Shown here: one piece after another, positions 1 through 9,655 of the stretch | Layout: each line of letters opens with the position of its first letter | Position numbering within the stretch: position 1 is the stretch's first letter | Assembly (NCBI GenBank): GCA_032718475.1 | Contig: JAUCBJ010008604.1 | Coordinates: forward strand, 1 to 64,000 | Reading direction: 5' to 3' | DNA from: Nemertoderma westbladi | Taxonomy: Eukaryota > Xenacoelomorpha > Nemertodermatida > Nemertodermatidae | DNA length: 64,000 nucleotides | Notes under the pieces: model-generated | Databases searched by the model: none | Seen by the model: the letters and a program-made list of their open reading frames with translations, nothing else | What the model was told of the DNA's origin: nothing | Position numbers and translations under genes: made by a program

Positions 1-1
1 G

Positions 2-3000
2 TGCCTAAAGTATCTACAAGTGTACACGGGAGGCCCAGCATACGATATCGTGAGGCAATACCAAGGAATAGAGGGCGGCTTCACGACAGCATGGCGGGCA
101 CTGGATAGGGAATACGGGCACCCGGCCAAGATCATCAGGCAGACGCTGAGAGGCATAACATCGGGTGGCCTACAGGATAATCCCGTTAGCATTAAGACGT
201 TTGCTAACAAAGTCGAGAAGGCACTGATCGTGCTGAAGACGCTAGACGCGCCATACGAGCTCAACGCGTCCAATAACATCACCACGATAGCGCAGGCACT
301 ACCGAGCTGGCTGCGCAACAAATGGAGGAAGGTCGCTTTCTCCACCCGAGACAAGAAGGGTGCGGAACCAGGTTTAGAAGAAATGTCAAACTTCTTAAAT
401 TACGAGGCTGAACTAATAACGGACCCAGTCTATAGTGAAGATAGCCTGGGAAAGGGACCAAAGGCAGATCACTACAGGCCCAAACCAGAGCACAATACAT
501 CGAACGCGTTACCGAGACTCAGGCAATCATTGCCATATGCAGCGACGCAGGGGACTGCAAGTCCACAGGCAAGCGAAGATAGGACAACATCAAGGGACGG
601 ACAGGGGAACAATAACAACATGAATAAACATAACCCCAGTACGTCCAGTAGGTCAAACCCAGTCAATAAGAATAGTAGGGACTTTGGTACAAACATAACT
701 GCGATACGCAATGCATTGTATAAAGAGGGCTACGACCCAAAAAGCAAGTGCCAGTTACACGCAAATGCGCTTCATAAAACCATGAACTGTAGGTACTGGC
801 AAGCGCTACCGAGGCAAGACCAGATAGATTACGCGTCGAGCAATAAAATCTGCTCGCGATGTGTGAAGAGTGGACACAAGGCCAGGGAATGCCAAGAGAA
901 GCCGGTCAAGTTTGGCCAAAGGAGAGGCCAGACGATGGCAACAAGCACAATAGGGGCGAAGAAGAGAGGAACAGTGCTACTTGGAGTAGTACCAGTGCGA
1001 GTGATCGGAGAAGGCAATCGATCAGTAACAACACTAATGCTGGTTGATAGTGGAGCTGCCTTCACATTAGTTGAGGAATGGGTAGCCGAAGAAATAGGGT
1101 TGAGAACGAGGCCAAGCAGGATGGCGGTGACAACCATCTCTAGCAAAGACGAGATCCTAGAGATGAGGACAGGACGGTGCGCAATTGCGGCAGTGGCACC
1201 AGGATGCGATTACGGGGCAACCATCGACCCCATCCAAGTAATAGAGTCAATTAACATCAATGCCAGGCGGCCAACCAACATCGAGGTCGAGCAATACAAA
1301 TTCCTGGACAACATTGACTTCTCAATCCCAAACGTGGACGTTAGGAAGGTATCCATCATAGTAGGCATGGACTGCCCAACGGCCCACGAGAGAATGCAGA
1401 CGGTCTTCGGCGAAGACAAGCAGAGCGACCCGGTGGCCATACTAACGCCATTCGGGTGGACGCTGAGTGGTCCAATTAAGAGCAAGATACCATTCAGGAT
1501 GTCGGAGACATCAGGATGCATGTTCGCGGGAACAATGCAGGAAATGGGTGACGAGGGAGCGGAGGAGCAGCTTAAAAGACTGCTCAGGCAGGACTTCGAG
1601 GGACTGAAAGAGACCGGAGTCGGGACCTCGGTAGAAGACAAGCAGGCTCTACAAAGTGTGGAGGAATCCATGACGTGTGATGAGGGGCGGTATACAATAG
1701 GAATGGTGTGGAAACTACCGAAGATACCGCTACCCGATAATAGAGGGATGGTACTCACGAGACTCCGCAAGCTGAAACAAACACTACAACGGAGCCCCGA
1801 GAAGAACGAGTACATTCACAAAACCATTAAGAAGTACGTCGAGAAAGGATGGGCCGTGGAGTTACCGGTCGACGAACCGAACACGGACAGGACATACTAC
1901 CTGCCACTCCACGTAGCTTTAGACCCAAAGAAAGGTAAACTTAGGATGGTAGTCGATGCATCGGCAAAGACCGACGGAAAGTGCTTAAACGATTACCTAC
2001 TAGAGGGCCCAAACATATACAATTCGGGCATAGAAGTACTACTTAGGTTTAGGAATGGGAAACACGCCTTCACGTGTGACATAGAAGGCATGTTCAACCA
2101 AGTCCGAGTAACAGAGGAAGATAGCGATAGTCAACGCTTCTTATGGTATAACGGCGAAGAAGAACCGCCTATAATACCGGCATATAAGATGGTAGTACAA
2201 AACATGGGAGCCAAGTCGTCCTCATTTACGACGACTATGGCAGTGAGAGACACGGTAAAGGGGAAGGAGGATAGATATAGCAGTAGGGCCGTCGACATGA
2301 TCAGACGCGGTTTCTACGTAGACGACGGCATGGAGTCTGGAAATACGGTTGAGGAGATACTGGAAACAGGGCGCGAGGTTCGCGACATCCTGAGAGGATC
2401 CGGCTTCAACCTGACCAAATTCCAATCCAGTTCAGAAGAATTTATCAGGGAAATAGAGGACAAGAAACCAGAATCGACCATGGACAACCCTACAACAGCC
2501 AAAGGACAGGACATGGCGATTAAGAGAACGGAATCCCAGCAGAAGGCGTTGGGAATCGTGTGGGATAGGAAAACAGACGAACTGAAGTATCAGCTGAGCC
2601 AGGAGGGCGCAGACACCCATACGAAGAGGGGTTACGTATCGTATATAGCAAGGATATACGATCCCTTAGGCCTAGCATCCCCATTACTAGTCACGGGGAA
2701 ACAGATACTCAAGAGAGTATATAAGTTGAAGGATGAGTGGGACGTAGAGGTACCAGAAGACATTAAGAAACAGTGGAGCAAATGGACAGGAGACTTGGAG
2801 AGGATGGGAACATACAACATGCCGCGAGTGTATTTCCCGGACGGGAACATGACGAATCTGGACCTACATATGTTCTCCGACGCGTCGTTAGAGGCATACG
2901 GAGCGGCACTCTATTTAGTACAACGAGAGGGGCCTCACAAGCCCAGACTAGCCTTTAGCAAAGCTAAGTCAACGCCGCCAGATTCAGCATCTGTTCCCAA

Positions 3001-4954
3001 GTTAGAATTGACAGCCGCGAGACTAGGAGTTAGAGCCACAGCCTACCTAGTGGATACAATTCCCAACATAGTGGAGACACACTACTGGACGGACTCCATG
3101 GTAGTGCTTGGTTGGCTACACAACGAAAAGACGAGGTACCCGATATTCGTCGCGAATAGAGTGGACGAAATAAGGGCGAGCACAGAATTGGAAAGGTGGC
3201 ACTACTGCCCAACAGACGAGAACCCAGCGGACTTGCTGTCGAGGGGCGTGGAACGCCACACTTTCTTAAAGAAAGAAGTATTGTGGCAACACGGGCCACA
3301 ATTTCTGAGCGATAGGGAGGCCTGGCCGCCGATGAGGAAGGTGGACCCGGGCTCGGAAGTAGTATCAGAAGGAGAAGAGGGAGATTCAGAGGGAGAAGAG
3401 ATATACTCCCAGATGGTGAGGGAGATCAGGGACGTGCAACCAGGAAGGGAACTGTGCGATAACCCGACGGATAAACTCCTCAGCTACAGTTCTAGTTGGT
3501 ATAAGACCAAGAAACTAGTGGCGTACTGGAGAGCCTTTGGGAATTTCCTTGCGGGAGTCGGCAAGGACAAGAAGACCAGGACAACCATAGATCTGGAAGG
3601 AGCGGCCAAGGCAGTCATCCGCTATGAACAACGCAAGAACTACGGCGACGAGGTGGAACGTGTCGGTAACCAACAACATCTCCGACGGGATAGCGAGTTG
3701 ATCACGCTGTCGCCACAACTCAACGAGGATGGGATCCTAGTAATGAATTCAAGGGTGGGATATAACAACAGTATAGTCGTGCCACCGAAACCCATCATCA
3801 TTCCCACAGGATCGCCTATAGTCCACCAGATCATATGGGACTCCCACAAATCGATACTGCATGGGGGCACCAACCGAACCCTCACAGAGATAAGGAGGAC
3901 CTATTGGGTCAAACAACTAAGGAAGAAGGTTAAAGCGGTAGTGGGGCAGTGCCAGACCTGCAGACGAGCGAAGAAGGAACGAGCCGTACAGGAGATGGCG
4001 CCACTACCGGCGAGTAGGGTAAGACAGCACGACCCGCCATTTACACATTGCGGTGTGGACATGTTCGGGCCGATAAAGATCAAGGTGATGCGACACACGG
4101 AGAAACGCTACGGTATTATCTTCGTATGCAACAATACGCGGGCGGTAGGGATAGAACTCGCCCAAGATGCAACCGCATCAGCCTTCATTAACGCCTTAGA
4201 AAGGTTTAGGGACCGCAAAGGTGGGACGATCGCAGTGATATATAGCGACAACGGCACCAACTTTGTGGGTGCAGAGAGTGAGATGGCAGAGGCCTTAGAC
4301 ATCTTGGAGGGAGAAGAAGTCAGGGCGGCCATGAGAAGACGACAAGTGAAGTGGGAGAGACGGACGCCGTATGCACCACATACACTAGGATGCGTCGAAA
4401 GACTGGTGGGCAGTTCGAAACGTCTAATGACGAAGCTGATGAACACCCACATGGTCACTGAAGACGTCTTACGGACGGTACTTGCAAAGTGCGAGGGGAT
4501 CATTAATAGCAGACCGCTATACCCGGAGAATGATGACCCTGAGTCACTAGACGTGTTGACGCCTAGCCATTTCCTGATGGAAAGGCCAGCGACCATAGAT
4601 ATGCGGGGTGTAGACCCAGATGATATACACTCCCGGCAAAGTTGGAAAGTAGCTAAAGCAATTAGCGCAGAGTATTGGAGGAGGTGGGTAGAAGAATACC
4701 TACCCACGCTCCATAAGCGAAGCAAGTGGAGGAAGCCAAACAGGGAGTTGAGAGAGGGAGATCTCGTAATCGTCACGGATGATACTATCATCAACAACCA
4801 ATGGCGGTTGGCGAGAGTTGTAGGCACCTACTCCGACGAGGACGGAAGAGTCCGATCGGTAGAAGTGCGGATAGGTGGAAAGATAGGTGCGAAAGACAGG
4901 AAAACCTACAGGAGAGCAGTAGGTAAATGCTGTCTCCTAGAAGGGGCACCTTAA
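2..4954 (+). CDS. BEL/Pao gag-pol polyprotein, 5' partial
   Basis: This is the polyprotein of a BEL/Pao retrotransposon. The reading frame is open to the left edge (first full codon at 2), so the N-terminus is missing. Order seen: Pao-type gag region; a CCHC zinc knuckle at about 851-892 (CSRC...H...C); an aspartic protease with DSGA at about 1046; reverse transcriptase with the catalytic YVDD at 2315-2326; RNase H with acidic residues in SDAS and TDSM near 2874 and 3088; the integrase HHCC zinc finger at about 3859-3970; the integrase core with acidic residues near 4051, 4240 and 4395; and the Pao C-terminal domain to the stop. Every catalytic motif looks intact and there is no frameshift, so the polyprotein may be functional. 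Gag and pol share one frame, as is usual in this family. Confidence 0.95.
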   Translation, partial: CLKYLQVYTGGPAYDIVRQYQGIEGGFTTAWRALDREYGHPAKIIRQTLRGITSGGLQDNPVSIKTFANKVEKALIVLKTLDAPYELNASNNITTIAQALPSWLRNKWRKVAFSTRDKKGAEPGLEEMSNFLNYEAELITDPVYSEDSLGKGPKADHYRPKPEHNTSNALPRLRQSLPYAATQGTASPQASEDRTTSRDGQGNNNNMNKHNPSTSSRSNPVNKNSRDFGTNITAIRNALYKEGYDPKSKCQLHANALHKTMNCRYWQALPRQDQIDYASSNKICSRCVKSGHKARECQEKPVKFGQRRGQTMATSTIGAKKRGTVLLGVVPVRVIGEGNRSVTTLMLVDSGAAFTLVEEWVAEEIGLRTRPSRMAVTTISSKDEILEMRTGRCAIAAVAPGCDYGATIDPIQVIESININARRPTNIEVEQYKFLDNIDFSIPNVDVRKVSIIVGMDCPTAHERMQTVFGEDKQSDPVAILTPFGWTLSGPIKSKIPFRMSETSGCMFAGTMQEMGDEGAEEQLKRLLRQDFEGLKETGVGTSVEDKQALQSVEESMTCDEGRYTIGMVWKLPKIPLPDNRGMVLTRLRKLKQTLQRSPEKNEYIHKTIKKYVEKGWAVELPVDEPNTDRTYYLPLHVALDPKKGKLRMVVDASAKTDGKCLNDYLLEGPNIYNSGIEVLLRFRNGKHAFTCDIEGMFNQVRVTEEDSDSQRFLWYNGEEEPPIIPAYKMVVQNMGAKSSSFTTTMAVRDTVKGKEDRYSSRAVDMIRRGFYVDDGMESGNTVEEILETGREVRDILRGSGFNLTKFQSSSEEFIREIEDKKPESTMDNPTTAKGQDMAIKRTESQQKALGIVWDRKTDELKYQLSQEGADTHTKRGYVSYIARIYDPLGLASPLLVTGKQILKRVYKLKDEWDVEVPEDIKKQWSKWTGDLERMGTYNMPRVYFPDGNMTNLDLHMFSDASLEAYGAALYLVQREGPHKPRLAFSKAKSTPPDSASVPKLELTAARLGVRATAYLVDTIPNIVETHYWTDSMVVLGWLHNEKTRYPIFVANRVDEIRASTELERWHYCPTDENPADLLSRGVERHTFLKKEVLWQHGPQFLSDREAWPPMRKVDPGSEVVSEGEEGDSEGEEIYSQMVREIRDVQPGRELCDNPTDKLLSYSSSWYKTKKLVAYWRAFGNFLAGVGKDKKTRTTIDLEGAAKAVIRYEQRKNYGDEVERVGNQQHLRRDSELITLSPQLNEDGILVMNSRVGYNNSIVVPPKPIIIPTGSPIVHQIIWDSHKSILHGGTNRTLTEIRRTYWVKQLRKKVKAVVGQCQTCRRAKKERAVQEMAPLPASRVRQHDPPFTHCGVDMFGPIKIKVMRHTEKRYGIIFVCNNTRAVGIELAQDATASAFINALERFRDRKGGTIAVIYSDNGTNFVGAESEMAEALDILEGEEVRAAMRRRQVKWERRTPYAPHTLGCVERLVGSSKRLMTKLMNTHMVTEDVLRTVLAKCEGIINSRPLYPENDDPESLDVLTPSHFLMERPATIDMRGVDPDDIHSRQSWKVAKAISAEYWRRWVEEYLPTLHKRSKWRKPNRELREGDLVIVTDDTIINNQWRLARVVGTYSDEDGRVRSVEVRIGGKIGAKDRKTYRRAVGKCCLLEGAP

Positions 4955-5070
4955 ATTAGAGTTAGTGTGAAGTTTAGTCGTCCAAGTTTTGGACTGAGGG
5001 GGGTGGGATTGAGGGCGAGACGCCCTTCCCACACAAATAAAATAAAATAAAATAAAAAATAAATAAAAGT

Positions 5071-5900
5071 TAGTTAGTTAGTAGGTACGTAGTACCTAGA
5101 GTTAGTTAGTTAGTAGGTACGTAGTACCTAGAGTTAGTTAGTTAGTAGGTACGTAGTACCTAGAGTTAGTTAGTTAGTAGGTACGTAATGCCTAGATAGA
5201 GTTAGAGGGTAGGTAGTACCGATAGTTAGAGTTAGTAGGTACGTAGTACCTAGTAAGTTAGTTAGTTAGTAGGTACGTAGTACCTAGTTAGAGTTAGAGG
5301 GTACGTAATGCCTAGATAGAGTTAGAGGGTAGGTAGTACCGGTAGTTAGAGTTAGTAGGTACGTAGTACCTAGTTAGAGTTAGAGTTAGTAGGTACGTAG
5401 TACCGATAGTTAGAGTTAGTAGGTACGTAGTACCTAGTTAGAGTTAGAGTTAGTGGGTACGTAGTACCTAGCTAGAGTTACAGGGTACGTAATGCCTAGA
5501 TAAGGTTAGAGGGTAGGTAGTACCGATAGTTAGAGTTAGTAGGTACGTAGTACCGATAGTTAGAGTTAGTAGGTACGTAGTACCTAGTTAGAGTTAGAGT
5601 TAGTGGGTACGTAGTACCTAGTTAGAGTTAGAGGGTACGTAATGCCTAGATAGAGTTAGAGGGTAGGTAGTACCGATAGTTAGAGTTAGTAGGTACGTAG
5701 TACCTAGTTAGAGTTAGAGTTAGTGGGTACGTAGTACCTAGTTAGAGTTAGAGGGTACGTAATGCCTAGATAGAGTTAGAGGGTAGGTAGTACCGATAGT
5801 TAGAGTTAGTAGGTACGTAGTACCTAGTTAGAGTTAGAGTTAGTAGGTACGTAGTACCTAGAGTTAGAGTTAGAGAGGGTACGTAGTACCACTAGTTAGA
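5071..5900 (+). repeat. tandem array of GTTAGT/GGTACGTAGTACC units inside the retrotransposon
   Basis: About 25 imperfect copies combine runs of GTTAGTTAGT or GTTAGAGTTAG with the core GGTACGTAGTACC. The core can pair with itself (GGTAC, loop GTA, GTACC). Variant cores (GGTACGTAATGCC, GGTAGGTAGTACC) recur in a fixed order, giving a higher-order period. An A/T-rich AAATAAAATA microsatellite at 5033-5068 precedes it. No coding potential is visible. It lies between the gag-pol stop and the second frame. Confidence 0.9.
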
Positions 5901-6406
5901 GAGAGAGAGTAAGAGGCAAAAGGGGGTAAAAATAGGATATAGATATTAGTTAGGAGTAAGTAGAGTTAGTAGCGAGAGGGGGGCATATGAGTGCAGCTGG
6001 ATAAATCGTGTGGCCACACGACGCATACTGCTGTACTGCATAGGCCCACTGATTAGGCCAGAATATGGATCAAAGAGAGAACAGAATAAATCCATAGGCA
6101 GTAGTAAGTAGTAGGACAGTAGAATCAAAGCAAAATAAATAAATAAATAGAATAGGGCTAAAAATCGGAAAATAGTGGTAACACAAGAAAAGTCGTTCTA
6201 GAACATAATAAAAGTAACGGACAGAAATCGTAAACTAGGCTGATTTACTAGCTCCGAAATTAATTAAATTAAATTAGGCTTGAAAGGCGCAGTTAAGTAG
6301 AAAAGTAGGCCATTATCGAACTGTAGGAAACATCTCAATACATCACTCATCTGTATTGCGCCTTGGTAAGGCACCACCCTGCAGGTGAGCGAGTGTAGTG
6401 TTCGGA
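5901..6406 (+). other. untranslated spacer before the second retrotransposon frame
   Basis: No gene is seen here. The stretch is A-rich and ends in CCTGCAGGTGAGCG at about 6379-6392. That sequence could act as a splice acceptor (TGCAG) for a spliced sub-genomic mRNA reaching the ATG at 6407, or equally as a donor. The in-frame TGA at 6386 excludes an N-terminal extension of the second frame. Confidence 0.5.
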
Positions 6407-8941
6407 ATGGCGAGTAAGCTGATCAGGAAGAGAAAGGCGGAGTCAGGAGGAAAAGAAATATTGGTGGATTTCACCGAAAGACACCCGGAGGAGAAGACGA
6501 GAGGATACTACGAGAGGTTGGAAAGGGGTCACGCGGCACGAGCGCTGCAGGATCACTTCCGGGAGGCGCACGAACAGCGGTTGGTCGGGACCTACGGGAC
6601 GCCGTCGCTGGATAACGCAATCTTCCAACACTTCCACTACGTAGTGAAAGGAGACGAGGCGAAGTTCGGGATTCCGAAGTATCCGAGGGAATCGCCGAGG
6701 AAGGACTGGAAAAGATTCATAGAGTCCGTCAACAGAGGAGGATATATGATCCTAGATGACGAGGGAACCGTGGAAGACGAAGCGGGATCGAGACGAGGAA
6801 CGGCAGGATCGGCCAGGACCATACTCTTGCATTTGGCAGCGCCAAATGGGGACATCTTCTTATTCGACTTAGGGACGTATGGGAAGAAGGACGGGCCGAA
6901 ATTAGACCGACTGCCGAAAGCGGTACAGGTCTTAGTAAGAGAGAAGTCGACGACGAAAGTGGGATCGGCGATTCGCGAGGACGCGGAGAGGATCATCGGT
7001 CCGGACGCCACCAACCTCCTGGATATGCAGAAAGTCTTTATGGCTATGACGGCACCGGATGGATTGGGGGTGGTCGAGAACTTAGGCCAATGCGGGGCGG
7101 TGGCGATGGGCCAATTATTGGGGCTCGTATGCCACAAACCAATGGATTGGGGGAAGTTTAGGGAAGAATACGGAGCAGAACTAGCGAACTCGCTGAAGTG
7201 GGGAGCGAGACCGGGAAAGCAGGAGGTATATCAGTTTCGCAGAGGAGCGATAAAGGTATATCAGAAGCGATATATCCTGCAGGAGGACTGGATGATGATA
7301 AGTTTACTTAACTTATTCATGACCGTAGTTATCGAAAGAGAACCAGGGGCATTTCTGTTATCGGGATCACCCCTAAGCTACAGGAGAGCCTTTAAGACGG
7401 CCTTTGACGGTCTGGTAGACCACCCGGGGCTGAAGGGCGAGTCGGTGTACTACAACAGCCGACATCTGGTAGATGGGGAGACGGATACACCGTATCAGAG
7501 ATGGGAGCAGCTAGAGATGGATAGACGGGAAGCAAAGCGACTGGAAGAAGTCGCTAGACGGGAGAGGATAGAAGCAGAGGAGAGGGAAGAGGAGGCCAGG
7601 ACACAGAGTTATGGCTTCGAGGAACAGGCGGGTCTAGACGAGCTTCATTGGACTTCGTCAGGGAGTTCGGGGGAGTCTCTAGGACGAGAATTGGGATGGA
7701 CGGTGGGATCGCCGAAACAGTCGACGTCGGGGTTGCAAACGATGCCCATACCAGCGGGCGCCGAGGGCGACCAACCGCCAAGGAAGTTAAGGGAGCTAGA
7801 GGGATGGAGAGCTACCGGCGAGAGCCAAGGCGGGAAGGGACATACTGGATCCATCGGGATACCGGGATTGGAGACGCTACCGGAAGAAGAGGACGACGAC
7901 GACGAATTCGGAGAGATACCGCCCATCGAAAGGATAGGCCACTCGGACACGGACTGGGTTGGCGGAAGGGTGGTGACGGCCAGTGGGGCAAGGGCCTTCT
8001 GGAACAGATCCGGCAAGCGGACCTGGGTGCACGAGGGGCCGGCGATGGATTTCGCGGGGAGCACCATCAGGTTGGGCGAGCAACCGGGGACGGCACCACG
8101 GATAGTATTCGGGGAGACGATGCCCGAGAGGGGCGGAGAGATAGACGTGAACAGGGAGAGCAACGTAGAGAAGTTCGCCTACCAGCGACTCCATAGACCG
8201 CGGAGATCGCTTGGGACGAAGGACGAGGTGGGACGCGAGACATTGGTACTCGGCTGCGACTACTGTGGGAGACAGACCCATCAGGAAAGCAGCTGCCTAT
8301 ACCGGTTCCAACGGGGAACCTTTTGTCTCTATTGTAGAGAACCAAGTCACAGGATGGGGGCGTGTCCACGGTTGCATAACCGATGTCCAAAGTGCCACTT
8401 TCGGGGACACTACGGACGCGAGTGCGACTGGATGAGCGACGAGGAGAAGTTCACGAGGTTCGAGGAGTGGGCCGACGTCGGGGCCATGACGCGCCAGCGC
8501 ATGAAGGCCCAAGAGTTCAAGTGGGGTTTCTTCCTCATAAACCAGGAGACCCACATGGAAATAATAAAGCGAAGGTTACCGTTTACCTATCAAGAGGTAG
8601 CTACGGCGGCATCGTTCGCCGGAGTTATGAACACGCAACGGTACCTGGACAGGTGGACACCAGAGAACCGGAGGGAGTTTAGGGATTTCTTGGCGGAACA
8701 CGTACCAAAGGCAATGAAGATGATCCTATGGGACGCCACACGAGGGAAACAACCAGGCCATTCTGAGGGGCCACCGGCGAAGCGGTATCGGGCTTTAATA
8801 ACACCAGCGCCCAAGGAGCCGACGACCGGGATCAGCAAGGAAGTGGCAGCGAAGGTCCGGAAGCAGAAAGCGGATGATGCCAGAGGAACAGTGATAACCA
8901 AGAAACGGGCCAGGGAGGAGGACGTGAGGAGGTACAGATGA
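6407..8941 (+). CDS. second retrotransposon ORF: RNase D-like exonuclease region plus three CCHC zinc knuckles
   Basis: This is an intact 844-residue protein lying between pol and the 3' LTR. Residues about 85-310 resemble a DEDD 3'-5' exonuclease (RNase D/WRN-exo type). The acidic pair in LDDEG (D117, E119) fits motif I, KVGSAIREDAERI with D192 fits motif II, and RYILQED (Y289, E293/D294) fits motif III. Its beta-strand pattern (ILLHLAAP, IFLFDLG) also fits the fold. Residues about 365-405 are a charged probable coiled coil, and about 490-500 an acidic run. Three exact CX2CX4HX4C zinc knuckles begin at residues 617, 640 and 660; the C-terminus is basic. The ATG at 6407 is the first after an in-frame TGA (6386). 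What is seen: the motifs and an open frame. What is inferred: a nucleic-acid-binding, possibly nucleolytic accessory protein of the element. It could instead be a divergent Gag-like protein with a dead exonuclease fold. Confidence 0.7.
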   Translation: MASKLIRKRKAESGGKEILVDFTERHPEEKTRGYYERLERGHAARALQDHFREAHEQRLVGTYGTPSLDNAIFQHFHYVVKGDEAKFGIPKYPRESPRKDWKRFIESVNRGGYMILDDEGTVEDEAGSRRGTAGSARTILLHLAAPNGDIFLFDLGTYGKKDGPKLDRLPKAVQVLVREKSTTKVGSAIREDAERIIGPDATNLLDMQKVFMAMTAPDGLGVVENLGQCGAVAMGQLLGLVCHKPMDWGKFREEYGAELANSLKWGARPGKQEVYQFRRGAIKVYQKRYILQEDWMMISLLNLFMTVVIEREPGAFLLSGSPLSYRRAFKTAFDGLVDHPGLKGESVYYNSRHLVDGETDTPYQRWEQLEMDRREAKRLEEVARRERIEAEEREEEARTQSYGFEEQAGLDELHWTSSGSSGESLGRELGWTVGSPKQSTSGLQTMPIPAGAEGDQPPRKLRELEGWRATGESQGGKGHTGSIGIPGLETLPEEEDDDDEFGEIPPIERIGHSDTDWVGGRVVTASGARAFWNRSGKRTWVHEGPAMDFAGSTIRLGEQPGTAPRIVFGETMPERGGEIDVNRESNVEKFAYQRLHRPRRSLGTKDEVGRETLVLGCDYCGRQTHQESSCLYRFQRGTFCLYCREPSHRMGACPRLHNRCPKCHFRGHYGRECDWMSDEEKFTRFEEWADVGAMTRQRMKAQEFKWGFFLINQETHMEIIKRRLPFTYQEVATAASFAGVMNTQRYLDRWTPENRREFRDFLAEHVPKAMKMILWDATRGKQPGHSEGPPAKRYRALITPAPKEPTTGISKEVAAKVRKQKADDARGTVITKKRAREEDVRRYR

Positions 8942-9617
8942 GTTCCCGGAGGCGAGGGAATGAGACTGAGACTGGGAGGTGGTGCGCCTGGAAGGCGCCG
9001 CATGTAACGTACGAACTATTAAATATAAATTTAATTAATGCAAATAACTATATAAGTGCAATTCGTATGTACGTACGTAGTGATTAGCAGTAAAATATAT
9101 ACGTTTGGAGTAAGTACTATAGTCATACAACCTTTCTCAACTAGCTACTGGGACTGGGGGACAATGACTATGGCACTATGGACGAGACAACTGACAATTT
9201 CACACTTCTTGAGTGCGGCGGCACGAGAGGGGGGGGAGGTTCGTCAGGAGAGATAAAAACAGTCAAAGTGGACTTGAGAATCGGAATAAGAGTGATAGAG
9301 TGAAGTGCGGAGAGAGTGCGAACGCAATCCTAGTGTGGGGGGGGGAGAATGAGAGGCTGAGTAAGGGACGAGGAGGTCCGGGGGTATGAGAGAGTTAGGG
9401 TGAGAGTGAAGGTGAGATAGGGCGAGAGTGTTGGGGAAACAAAAATCGCGTGAAGAGGTGAGCGCGATCGGCCCGACATGAGACGCCAGGCGTAAAGGGT
9501 AGCGTTATCATACCCAGAGGGAGCGGCCCGGAAAGCCGACTCCGAGAGAAAAGATTTCCACCCCACACCCGATGCTAGATCGGGATCCAGCGGGATTGTA
9601 GCGCACTTTTTTGGTTG
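8942..9617 (+). other. retrotransposon 3' non-coding region
   Basis: No convincing gene is present. The stretch is G/A-rich (long GAGAG and GTGAG runs near 9230-9430), matching the composition of the element rather than the host. It lies between the second frame and the polypurine tract. Confidence 0.5.
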
Positions 9618-9655
9618 ATGCTATCTTCTTACCGGGAAGATAGCATGGGGGGGAG
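9618..9655 (+). promoter_or_regulatory. stem-loop abutting the polypurine tract
   Basis: ATGCTATCTTC (9618-9628) and GAAGATAGCAT (9636-9646) form a perfect 11-bp stem with a 7-nt loop. The next base begins GGGGGGGAG (9647-9655), which runs straight into the LTR TGTTAG. A purine tract in this place is the expected primer for plus-strand DNA synthesis in LTR elements. The adjoining hairpin could mark its left edge for RNase H, which is inference. Confidence 0.75.

Noticed and set aside
1210-1815. Minus-strand frames of 60-240 codons across 279-4827
   Set aside because: They are shadows of the gag-pol frame on the other strand, with no recognisable family.
4990-5030. A 3' LTR start right after gag-pol (GAGGGGGGTGGGATTGAGG looks like a purine tract)
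   Set aside because: No TG-starting LTR follows and a tandem array begins instead. The tract at 9647-9655 leads directly into TGTTAG and is the better candidate, although a decayed second tract cannot be excluded.
7645-8281. Frames overlapping the second retrotransposon ORF in other frames (up to 182 codons)
   Set aside because: Arg/Gly/Pro-rich products of GC-rich coding DNA. The 844-codon frame has the zinc knuckles and clear start and stop.
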